From the NCBI GenBank assembly GCA_973895155.1, contig OZ316891.1, positions 18,786,001-18,850,000 on the forward strand: a DNA stretch of 64,000 bases, written 5' to 3'. The notes under the pieces were generated by a model that did not search any database, was not told the DNA's origin, and saw nothing but the letters and a program-made list of their open reading frames with translations. This DNA is from Marsupella aquatica. Its lineage: Eukaryota > Marchantiophyta. A program made the translations under genes and the position numbers. Below are positions 9,740 through 19,497 of the stretch, one piece after another. Position 1 is the stretch's first letter; each line of letters opens with the position of its first letter.

Positions 9740-11700
9740 TATTTATCCTAATTCAAACTTCCGTAATACTGGGCAGCGGGCAGCAAGGTACGGGGCTAAT
9801 CAATGATAATCTTCGACAGCCTAATGATGAAACCTTAGAAATGGAAGTACTTAGTGACCTGATTGTTGGCTGAACTATCTGATGACATGATGGGGGCCCA
9901 AAAAAGCCCCAACGACACTTTAGTAAAAAATACATACTGATTGCAATACGGGACTAAAATACTGGACTACAATAATGGACTTCTATACAATTTACGTTGT
10001 TCTAAGAAGACCAAAACAAAATCCAATGTATTGTATATAGTCTTTGTATTCAGGCAAGATGATGATGGCTTACGTAGGCAGAGGAAAGCCATGTCTTTTG
10101 TCTTGATTTCATTCTTTTGTTCTTTTTCACTTTGTTCAGCCTAATGTGACCAAACCCCTTTTGGTCACGGGCATGGTTTAATAAGTACCTGTGTGTGATA
10201 TTAGTTTAGAGTAGAAAGTTAAAATAAAAATACTCCACTAATTAATAGCAAATATCTAGAAGGATGCTCTTACATCCAGAGTATCCCCAACTTTGTTCAA
10301 TTATGATTTCTGGGTGCAATCATTACGTATCCAGTCCGACAACATTCTTAGTTTTGTTCACTTTAAGTGACTATCATGGCCAACTAAAAAGGAGCCCAAC
10401 CCTGACTAGATAATAATATCCCTAGAGAGTAGAGATCAACAACTAACTTATATGGATTGAAATCTTGAAACCCCAGCAACTAACCCACCTGAAAGTTACT
10501 GTAGCTATTCTATAATCTGTTAGGGATTCCAAAAGCAATGTCCCTAGAAACCCAGTAGCTGTCCAGTGAATTGGTTTGGAATCCACTTTTTTGCATTTTC
10601 TTCACTGGGTTGATCAACACCCAGATAACCTGACCAAACCAAGTAGGCTTGGAGATGTTCTAAGCTGGTGCAAGTACATAGAGAAGTAGACATGGCTTCC
10701 TTAAGAAATAGCTTATCCGGGGGCTTATCCCATAATTCTACTAGGACATGGAATTCTGTTCAAGAAGATATTCCATATCGTTTACACAAACTTGTTGTTG
10801 GGAAGCGGAAACAAAAGCCCGCATGGACTGAGACATTTTCCCTGCCCATCCCCATGGACTGTGTAAAGCAATCAACGGTTTTACGCGAAAAAGAAAAAGG
10901 AACTGGTCGCAGATTGCAGTTGACGAGTTTGACTACATTGGGGAAAAAGTAGTCAAGAAGTCATGGTGATCATGAGCAATGGCATGATGTCTTGATGTCT
11001 TTCAGGTTCAAGGTTGTCATACTCAAGTTATTGAGGAAACCGGTTTGTTAATGTGATTGAAACCGGCTGCAAACAGTAAGAAGACCGTTTATAGATCACA
11101 TTTTAGTCAAATGTGTAAACACATTATCTGAAAGTCCATCCAGTCAAGCTTTGCCAGTCCATCTGGGCTTCATAGACAAAGTGGAGGTCCATCTGGACTT
11201 TAGTTTATGGGAATAGAGCATCCAAGCAATTGCAAATTATAGTAGTTAGATGTGTTGTACAGACAAATAGTGATTCAAAATAGAAACAAGTTTAAAGAAC
11301 TCATTTTGGAAAGCACCCATGACCTCCAAATGTTAGCAGTGGAACATGCTAGCTGACCCTTGTTAGCTAATGGAGTAGCTAATGTTACAAGCATTCCTGT
11401 GCTTAGATAGTTTTTGGAGAGGACACATGCTCAACTAATTTAAGGAGTAGATTCATGTGCTGCCTTGTGCTCTGCTAACTGAAACCCTACTGTCCTAAAA
11501 TGAGGCCAATCTACAGTTGGACCTCAATCTTTGTCTAGTGCATTGGACCTCAGTCTTTCTCTACTGGAGTAAGTTTGTATACTTGTTCTTTTGTTGTTGT
11601 GGGGGACTCTTGTATTGTTGGTCCTCTTTAGTTTTCTTCATGCTTTTTCCTCTTCCTCTTTCCTCCCTTTATTTATAGTGTCTCAATAGTCTGCAGCCGT
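9740..11700. other. Intergenic; one unrecognised open frame
   Basis: The longest frame is 10668-10952 on the plus strand (94 codons, serine/arginine-rich start, no domain I can name, no splice partner found). I do not annotate it as a gene. Nothing else stands out. Confidence 0.3.
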
Positions 11701-11876
11701 ACCAGGATAACGTCTATCTATAACTCAAGAGTTATGGGAGCTCCCGTAAACATTATGGGAGCCAATCTTCGGCTATCATAAGGAAAGCCCGCAGGCTCAA
11801 CACTTAGCTCATAACTTTTCCCCAACTTTAGGTGCAAATCCAGAAAACCAAAAATGAACAAAGCCTTGATTGAAGG

Positions 11877-12169
11877 TGTAAGAAACCGTCGCCTCCGGAC
11901 TAGACAGCAACGTGGAAACATGAGAGACACTCAATCAAACGCTACACCGACGAGACACCCCGAGTGGAGAAACTCCTGAAGGCTCCATAGCAAATGAGAG
12001 TACATGTGAAGAATGAGGGAGAGAGTTCTCTCCCTCCAACCTATACCCCCCAAGGGGGCCAAGATGAGTGGGCCTAAACAAAGTAGATCTTATCCTAATG
12101 TAATCTAGGGTTAACTAACCCTAGTAAGGCCAAGCTAACTAAGTCGGGAACTGGAGTCAATTCCTAACA
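11877..12169 (-). repeat. 3' LTR of Copia element (left copy)
   Basis: 293 bp, beginning TGTAAGAAACC and ending CCTAACA on the plus strand, so TG...CA in both orientations. It differs from the other LTR at three positions that I could find. The target duplication GAAGG lies at 11872-11876. A purine-rich AAGGTGGAGAT (minus strand, 12170-12180) sits directly inside it as the polypurine tract. Confidence 0.95.
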
Positions 12170-12223
12170 ATCTCCACCTTGACTCAAGTTCACACAATGA
12201 GTCAGGTGATATACAATATGTAA

Positions 12224-14314
12224 CTAAGTAACATATCTACATAGTCTCCAGTTTGGCCCTATAATATCCACACAATGACTAAAGCTACTGGTAGGTAACA
12301 CTTTGGTAAGCATGTCTGCCGCATTCTCCTCTGAAGCCACCTTCTCCAGAAACATCTGCTTTGTCTCAATCACCTCACGGATGAAGTGATAACAAATATC
12401 AATGTGCTTTGTCCTGGCATGGAACACAGGGTTCTTAGCCAGATGCAAAGCACTTTGACTATCGCATAGCAGCACCGGTCTTTCAGGTGAAAGACCCAGA
12501 TCACTCACCAATCTCCGTAGCCAGATCAACTCCTTGGTTGCCTCACATGCAGCCATGTACTCAGCCTCAGTAGTAGACAACGCAACACAAGATTGAGTTG
12601 TCGACTTCCAACTGATACAGCCTCCACCCAACATAAACACATAGCCTGTAGTAGACTTCCTGTTATCCAAGTTACCAGCATAATCTGAATCTACAAAACC
12701 TTCCAACTCTAATGTAGAGTCTGCTTTACCGTCAAATAAGATCCCACAATCTAAGGTACCTATCAGATACCGCAAAACCCACTTCACTGCTTCCCAGTGA
12801 AGCTTACCAGGATTTGCCATAAATCTGCTCAAAATGCTAACAGCATGGGCAATGTCAGGTCTAGTGCATGTCATCGCATACATCAAACTACCCACAATAC
12901 TATCATAGGGAACATGTTTCATCGCCAATCTATCACTCTCACTAGAAGGGCAATCATTCTTTGAGAGTTTAAAGTGGGAAGCCAATGGAGTACCAACTGG
13001 TTTTGCATTCTCCATTCCATACTTGGCAAGTACCTTCTCCAAATACTGCCTCTGAGACAACCATAATTGCCTTTGCTCCCTATCACGATGAATCTCCATC
13101 CCTAGTATCTTCTTGGCCTGACCCAAGTCCTTCATTGAAAACTCCTTACTCAGCATTGCTTTCAGATGGGCAACATCAGACTTATTCTCAGCCAGGATGA
13201 GCATGTCATCCACATACAATGCCAGCACAATGTAACCAAAGCGTGAGTAATTCTCCACCTCCTTCATGTAAATACAACAATCATGTTCACTTCGTGTGAA
13301 CCCCTGAGATAACATGAAGGAATCAAAACGCTTATTCCACTGTCTGGGACTCTGCTTCAATCCGTATAACGAATGCAAGAGCTTACACACCAAGTGTCTG
13401 GTCTTCTCGTCAATAAAACCTGGAGGCTGAGTCATATAAATCTCCACATCAAGCAATCTATGCAGGAAAGCAGTAATTACATCCATCTGATCTAACTCAA
13501 GATCATAGAATGCCACAATCGCAAGTAAAACACGGATAGTAGCGAGTTTGACAACTGGTGAGAAAATCTCCGTGTAGTCCAAGCCGTCCTTCTGGGTGTA
13601 CCCTTTGGCCACAAGGCGTGCCTTGTAAGTGCCATCCTGCTTCTTCTTGTACAACCATCTACACGGAACCAGTGTTTTCCCGCGAGGCATGTCAGTCAAG
13701 CGCCAAGTTGAATTCTTCTTCAAAGAATTCATCTCCTTCAACATCGCCTCCATCCACTTATCCTTCTTTGGAGAGGCCATAGCTTCTTCATAGCTAAAGG
13801 GGTCTCCATCTTCAGTGAGCAAAACAACACCGGGATCATCGTCATGCTCAACAACGTGAACACGAGGATCTGCAAAACCAAATCTATCAGGGGGTTGGCC
13901 AAAATTGGCCCTGGTGGAGCGCCTTGGTTGAGGAACTGCACCTCTACCAGAGGGACCAGCAACTTCCTCATCACCACCAAGCTCCACTGTAGTGGGTTCC
14001 TCCACCTGTTCCTCCTGAATATTCCGGGGTCTTGACAACCATTCTTTGTCAAAAACAACATTTCTGCTCACAACTGCCTTGCAATCGACAGGATCCCACA
14101 ATTTATAGCCCTTCTGCCCAGGACTAAGGCCTAGAAAAATGCATTTCTTAGACTTGGGATCCAACTTAGACCTGTGTGTCTGCTCAATGTGAACATAGGC
14201 AACACAACCAAAAACTCGGAGTCTAGAGTAATCAGCAGGTCTCTTATACCACAACTCAAATGGAGTCTGCATCAACTTACTACTGTGCGGTGATAGATTG
14301 TAGACGTATTGCAT
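12224..14314 (-). pseudogene. Copia pol, 3' part: reverse transcriptase and RNase H
   Basis: About 696 codons without stops. It opens with the C-terminal end of the integrase region (FELWYKRPADYSRLRVFGCVAYVH), followed by the reverse transcriptase (CRWLYKKKQDGTYKARLVAKG near residue 215, catalytic YVDDMLI near residue 365) and Ty1-type RNase H (VDSDYAGNLDNRKSTTGYVF, LSTTEAEYMA, CDSQSALHLAKNPVFHARTK). The frame is shifted by one relative to the upstream integrase frame, with the change between about 14300 and 14325, so the polyprotein cannot be made without frameshifting. The apparent start methionine is internal to the polyprotein. Confidence 0.9.
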
Positions 14315-15512
14315 CTTGGTTGACAGCTTCAGCCCAAAAGTTGTTGGGCAACTTAGACTTACAAAGCATGCTACGTGCTTTCTCCAGTAATGTCCGATTC
14401 AACCGTTCTGCAACTCCATTCTGCTGCGGGGTCTCCGGTACAGTGTAATGACACTTGAGGCCAAGGTCCCGACCAAATTGATCAAACTCATTGGACTTAT
14501 ACTCGCCACCGTTATCGGACCGAACACACTTCAACTCCTTCCTAGTTTGTAGCTCTACCATGGCTTTCCACTCCTTGAAGATCTCAAAGACTTGAGACTT
14601 CTCCTTCATGTAGTACAGCCAACACATTCGAGAGTAATCATCTACAAACGTCACAAAATATCTGGCTCCACCCAACGACGGCTCCGGCGCTGGACCCCAA
14701 ACATCCGAATGTACATACTCTAGAATCTCATGTGAATGGTATGAACTAGAATTGAAACTCACTCTCCTCTGCTTGCCGAAGATGCAATCTTCACAGAAAG
14801 AGAGTTTACCAGATTGAGCGCCTTGCAGCAAATCTCTGTTTGCCAAGGCTGCCAATCCTTTACCACTCAAGTGCCCCAACCGTGCATGCCACAAATCTAT
14901 GGCTTGTGTGTGACCAGATGTTGAGGGTGCTTCAATTGAAGCAGCTGAAGATGACCCTACGGCAGATGTTGCCACTTTATCCGAGCGTTCCACCACAGAA
15001 TCCACATGCTCCACTCTTGGAGCAATGACATCTCCTTCCAAGATGTACAAATTATTCTGCCGTAGCGCCTTAATCAAAGATATATCATCTTTGACGACAA
15101 AGAGCGCACCATCACGTGCAATGAAATGAGATCCACCAGCTTCCAAAGCACCAAGAGAAATCAAATTCTTAGAGATGTCTGGTATGTGTCTGACTCCTGT
15201 CAGTGCTCGCACAACACCATCAAACATCCGGAATTTGATAGTCCCCATGCCAACAATCGCACATCGAACTCCATTTCCGATTTCCACAGTACCGGTACAA
15301 GGTTGGTAAGTGGAGAAATACGATTGCGTTGGACACACGTGATAAGAGGAACCCGAATCCAACATCCATTTATTGTCATACACAGAATTCACAGCACCAA
15401 TACATAGCACTTCAGCAGCATCCTCATTATCAGCAATCACAATACCAGCCAACGATGAGGACGCACCATTGAAAGCAGGACGCTTCTGCTGTGATAGAGA
15501 AGGACAATTCTA
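14280..15512 (-). pseudogene. Copia pol, 5' part: protease and integrase
   Basis: This frame is continuous with gag except for the TAG at 15510-15512. It contains the aspartic protease active site WMLDSGSSYHVCPT, the integrase zinc finger (HARLGHLS...CEDCIFGKQ) and the DDE core with DVWGPAP, FVDDYSR, SDNGGEYKSNEF and TPQQNGVAERLNRTL. It runs out of frame after NNFWAEAV, where typical Copia integrases continue. Recombination-type signatures such as a large deletion are absent, so the damage is point-like. Confidence 0.9.
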
Positions 15513-16247
15513 CTTGGTGTGGCCCTTCTCATGGCAATGCCAACACTGAACTTTCTTACTATGGGACTTAGATTTAGATCTACTATGTGATTTAGATCTA
15601 GACTGATCCGTAGTACGCTCCATCGATCTGCCTCTAACCACTAAGGCAGCAGACTCATTGTCACGGCCAGAAAGTTGTCGCTTGCCCCATTCTGCAAGAA
15701 CGGTAGCCTTCACCTCATCCAATTTCAACGTAGACTTGTCATGTGTGATGACCGTCACCAATGTTGAATAGGTCTGAGGAAGCGACATCAACAAATGCAT
15801 CGCAAGATACTCATCGGTCAACTTGTCTCCTGCCGTGACCACCTCGTGCACAATCTCATCGAAGAGACTGAGGTGATCACGCATGTTGCCACCATCCTTC
15901 AACTTCAACCTGAACAGCCGCTCCAAGTGATAAATGTGAGTAGTCAACGAAGTACTCTGGTATAGCTGAGTAAGCATATCCCAGATCTTCTTGGCATTCC
16001 GGTCCATCCCCAACACGTTCTTGAGAATGTTGTTTGCCAAGAACAACTCAATTGTGCTACACGCTTGCACCGACATGTCCTTCCACTTCTCATCTGTTAG
16101 ATTCGAGGGTTTCACTCCAGTGAGGGTCTTCTCAAGACCTTGCTGGATCAACACATTGGTCACCTTTCGAGTCCAGAGGCTGAAGCTAACCTTCTCGTCA
16201 AACTTCTCCACCTCAAACTTTGGCGCTGCAAGCTTTCTTGAAGTCAT
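15510..16247 (-). pseudogene. Copia gag, truncated inside the zinc knuckle
   Basis: Starts at ATG 16247 (MTSRKLAAPKFEVEKFDEKV), the usual position before the Copia Gag core with W/F-rich segments and the UBN2-type domain. The nucleocapsid knuckle reads CWHCHEKGHTK, then TAG, then NC, so the stop falls between the His and the last Cys of the CX2CX4HX4C motif. The next frame (protease) is in register with gag. I extended the start only to this ATG because the upstream in-frame codons belong to the leader. Confidence 0.9.
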
Positions 16248-17715
16248 TGATGCTGCCACAAACACACAGGAAATACACAACCAAAATATTTCCACCCAAA
16301 AATTCACCAAAAAATGAAAGTCGTTGAAATTGGAAATAGAATGCACCGCCGTGTAGCCTGCAAGGTACACTACCAAGATCTGAAAACAATTTGACGAAAA
16401 ACTTCTTCAGCGAAAACTTATTCAACCCGAACCGGAGGGGGGTCAAAATGGCCGTTTTGACCCCTATCGGGTATCTTAGGTCCCGAAACAATTCCGCAAT
16501 AGTTAACTGCAAATCAATTTCACAAGCCCGTGCTCAACTCCCTTCAGCATCCCCTTGCAAAGTCTTACGGAAAAATTCTTCCTCGACAACTGCCGAAATT
16601 GGAATCGTGCCTTGCCCCCTCCGCGCATAGGGTCGCGCGTCGACCCTCCACTCTAGCCCTCCGTCCTGCTGTGCACCAGGTACAGGGGCCGTTAATGCCC
16701 CCCTTGTACCCCTCAAAATTCACTCGAGCCCTCCTGGCTTGATCAAAGCTCCTGGAAAGAGGGACCATTAACTCCCCTCCTAGCTCCTGGAAAAAGGGAG
16801 CTTAATGCCCCTCCTGGCTCCTGCACACCTCCATAGGGCTCTCAGCCCCCGTTTATTAAGTGCTCCTCAAAGGAGGAGGCTCTCTCCCCTCCCCTTCGCT
16901 CTTTCAGCATAGGGCAATGGGCCCCATTAAAGCTCCTGAGAGAAGGGAGATACGAATTTCCCTTCCCCATACTTAAAAGAAAATAAAATTTTACCAGCAA
17001 GTACAGTCGTACCTGCACAGGGCCTCGTGCCCTCTTCAAGAGCTCTTGAGAGGAGGGAGCTACGAACTCCCCCTCCCCACTCAATACAGTACTTTCAAGT
17101 ACTGTACCTGCAGGTACAGATGTACCTTCTTAGACCTCGGGCTCTCCCTCAATGCCAACAGGGAACATAGGGCCTCGTGCCCGAAGATAATACATCGGCT
17201 GGACTCAAGCCCGTCCGCAGCGCCGTATAACGTTGCGATACGATGACTTAAGGATGAACTAAAATTTGCAAAAATAATGCAACATTGGCCCCACAATTCA
17301 CGACTTTTCATGAAGAGAAAGAGACTCCTTCGGCCCCACACGACAGAGAGTCGAACCTTACATAAGCCATAACCAAGAGCATAAAGCTCTAAACAGCAAC
17401 CTCAATATACAAGATTACTCGGCACACCAATGATGAAAAGCACTGAAACCTTCACCCAAACGTAGTGCCCGCCGACGCGCATAAGAGATCGCTAGACTGT
17501 CCTCTTGACAGTACTCCAAACAATAGAGACACATCTGACACTCCAAGCTGAAGTTTCAATCGGGAAACCGTCACCGTATTCAAGCACGAAACCTTCAACG
17601 CGAAACGACCAGTGAAACAATCACACAATCATCGACGACGATTCAATCTTCCACCACGATCCAACACAATGAAACGCTCTCACCACTGCCCAGGCCACCG
17701 AACCACGAACATGTG
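16248..17715 (-). other. Long Copia leader with internal repeats
   Basis: Between the primer-binding site and gag are about 1.47 kb with no domain-bearing frame. Repeated words include GCTCCTGGAAA/GGGAGC blocks at 16747-16825, GGGCCTCGTGCCC at about 17020 and 17167, and GAGAGGAGGGAGCTACGAACT at 17050 with a relative at 16938. The last two form partial inverted and direct repeats. Confidence 0.6.
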
Positions 17716-17728
17716 GCTCTGATACCAC
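17716..17728 (-). promoter_or_regulatory. Copia primer-binding site (initiator tRNA-Met)
   Basis: On the minus strand, one or two bases after the 5' LTR, the sequence is GTGGTATCAGAGCCACAT. TGGTATCAGAGC is complementary to the 3' end of plant initiator tRNA-Met, the standard primer for Copia reverse transcription. Confidence 0.92.
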
Positions 17729-17729
17729 T

Positions 17730-18022
17730 TGTAAGAAACCGTTGCCTCCGGACTAGACAGCAACTTGGAAACATGAGAGACACTCAATCAAACGCTACAC
17801 CGACGAGACACCCCGAGTGGAGAAACTCCTGAAGGCTCCATAGCAAATGAGAGTACATGTGAAGAATGAGGGAGAGAGTTCTCTCCCTCCAACCTATACC
17901 CCCCAAGGGGTCCAAGATGAGTGGGCCTAAACAAAGTAGATCTTATCCTAATGTAATCTAGGGTTAACTAACCCTAGTAAGGCCAAGCTAACTAAGTCGG
18001 GAACTGGAGTCAATTCCTAACA
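17730..18022 (-). repeat. 5' LTR of Copia element (right copy)
   Basis: 293 bp, TG...CA, same length as the left copy with three substitutions seen: one near each of offsets 12, 36 and 184. Target duplication GAAGG follows at 18023-18027. Confidence 0.95.
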
Positions 18023-18261
18023 GAAGGCATGTGGGCTTTGCACTTGATGTGGTGGGGCAGCTGATCCAGAATGAAGGAGAATGATGTATGCTACGAAACA
18101 GAGATGAGGTGAGTCAAAGCTACCTCCCCAATTTTGAAAAATAACCAGAGTTACAAGATGGACCACAAATCAGTAACTTTCAACCACTGCCCTACTATGA
18201 GAGGCCTTATTGGGTTGCTTTAATTGCCTTTGGAACCCTGTCTCCTCCTGCTATGGAGTTT

Positions 18262-18285
18262 TTGTCCTCTCTCTCTCTCTCTCTT
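18262..18285. repeat. CT microsatellite
   Basis: An uninterrupted run of about ten TC dinucleotides (18267-18285). Confidence 0.8.
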
Positions 18286-18464
18286 AATAGAATATGCAAA
18301 TGTGTTGGGTTTGTTTTCCCTTGATTGAGTTTTTTGTTTGTTGGGCACCTTTGTTTTATAGCAATTTGAAATGTACAGTAAATGTACAGCAGTTAACTTA
18401 GCCCAAACTTGCCCCACAATATGTAACCGTGGTTTAGCTCCCTGGATCCTGGGAACCCGCTGCG

Positions 18465-18501
18465 ATTGGTCGAAACAAACATTTACACGTCATGCACGTC
18501 A
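18465..18501 (-). promoter_or_regulatory. Paired TGACGTG motifs with CCAAT box, ER-stress-type elements
   Basis: CACGTCA occurs at 18486-18492 and again at 18495-18501, reading TGACGTG on the minus strand, 9 bp apart. An ATTGG (CCAAT complement) lies at 18465-18469. TGACGTG cores are bound by plant bZIP17/28/60-type factors of the unfolded protein response, often with NF-Y at CCAAT. The downstream gene is TIN1-like, a family known to respond to tunicamycin. The link is inferred from motif and context; spacing to CCAAT is not the canonical ERSE spacing. Confidence 0.55.
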
Positions 18502-18602
18502 GAGCGTGCCCAAATTATGTGCTGTGGTATGCATCATCGACCGACATCGAGGAAGAAACCCATTTCACCCTATAACTCTATTATTAAGGAATCCACCAGT
18601 GT

Positions 18603-18652
18603 TATATATATCACAGTGCCCAAGGGCTAAAAACGCCGAACGCCGACACGTG
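18603..18652 (+). promoter_or_regulatory. Putative TATA box and G-box of TIN1-like gene
   Basis: TATATATA at 18603-18610 lies about 100 bp downstream of the paired TGACGTG motifs. A palindromic G-box CACGTG is at 18647-18652. If this is the core promoter, transcription would start near 18635-18645 and the leader would be about 860 nt, unless a leader intron is removed. Confidence 0.45.
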
Positions 18653-18654
18653 TT

Positions 18655-18713
18655 CGTTCCATGATACGTTAAAACACGTTCCATGATACGTTAAACTTTA
18701 ACGTACCATGGAA
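18655..18713. repeat. Duplicated and inverted 17-19 bp motif near the TIN1-like start site
   Basis: CGTTCCATGATACGTTAAA occurs at 18655-18673 and 18677-18695. It is followed after one base by TTTAACGTACCATGGAA (18697-18713), its near-perfect reverse complement with one mismatch. The second and third copies form an almost spacerless palindrome. Confidence 0.85.
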
Positions 18714-18948
18714 GTGTGGTGCAGAACGCACGATCGCAACAGCGGCCAACTGGATCCTTCTCATTTGTCGGTTCTCCGTGCCCATCTCCTCTTTGTGTCC
18801 TCTGTATCGGCCCTTCGGCTCGTAGAAATTTCTCCGAGGTCCACTTCTTCATGACTCTCCTCTGGTCTCCCTCGATGAGTTTGTCAACCCTAATGTGCAT
18901 TTCTCTCCGCGAATTGATCTAGTCGCGTTTGGAAGGTCGAAACCTATT

Positions 18949-19283
18949 TTGATTTTTCGTCAGGCGCAGTGGATTTCGAGTTTTCTGCGTCGTCGCACGG
19001 GTTGCTCTAATTTCAGTGTGTTGTTGTTGTTGTTGGCTCTGTGTATCTGTCGTTTGTAGTGACCCGGTTTGGGTTCCTGTCTTTTTTCCGCGGATCAGGA
19101 TTTCGTTTGATAGGTTGAGAGCTCTCTTGATTTCTCGTCGAGTGTAGTGGAATTCGAGTTCTCTCTGGATCTTTGCACGCGGTGCTCGTGTTTCATTTGT
19201 GTGGTGGTTGTTGTCGTCGGCTGTGAGCATCCAATCTCAGATGCTTTTACCCGGGTCCCCTCCTGGTTCCGCGGATCGGGATT
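18949..19283. repeat. ~178-bp tandem duplication in the TIN1-like 5' leader
   Basis: A segment running from TTGATTTTTCGTC through TGTTGTTGTTG to CCGCGGATCAGGATT is followed by a diverged second copy (TTGATTTCTCGTCGAG ... CCGCGGATCGGGATT). The copies start near 18949 and 19127 and share the same order of landmarks. Both lie between the putative TATA box and the start codon. Confidence 0.7.
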
Positions 19284-19497
19284 GGACTTTCGTCCGTCTT
19301 TGTGATTGAGCTTGATTTGGCACACTGCGAGCGTGTGTCCTCCTAGCGGTCATTCCGCGTGCAATCTCGTCCAATTGCGTCGGTCGGGCAGTGGATCATC
19401 CATTGAGGAGCTGAGGTGGTGCTGTGTTCTCGGAGGACCTGCAGTGTTGCTTCCGTGTGAGGGATCCGTTTGTGGACGCCTGCCCCGGCCATCAACC

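Larger units (their letters stand above)
11877..18022 (-). mobile_element. Copia (Ty1-type) LTR retrotransposon, nearly intact
   Basis: A 6146-bp element on the minus strand with two 293-bp LTRs, 5-bp target duplication GAAGG at 11872-11876 and 18023-18027, a primer-binding site TGGTATCAGAGCC matching the 3' end of initiator tRNA-Met, and the order gag, protease, integrase, reverse transcriptase, RNase H that defines Copia. LTR divergence is 3 in 293, so insertion is recent. It is disabled by one in-frame stop in the gag zinc knuckle and one frameshift between integrase and reverse transcriptase. An unusually long leader (about 1.5 kb) separates the 5' LTR from gag. Confidence 0.95.
11700..18120. 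repeat. Older dispersed repeat interrupted by the Copia insertion
   Basis: The bases just left of the Copia element (about 11702-11876: AGGATAACGTC, CTTCGGCTATCATAAGGAAAG, TTAGGTGCAAATCCA) and just right of it (18023-18120: GTGGGCTTTG, GAATGAAGGAGAA) match in order one continuous sequence at about 25028-25260. The interrupted copy therefore predates the Copia insertion. Confidence 0.6.

Noticed and set aside
10668-10952. 94-codon frame with a start vaguely like ABCG/PDR transporter N-termini
   Set aside because: No further exons or conserved transporter motifs follow; similarity too short to support.
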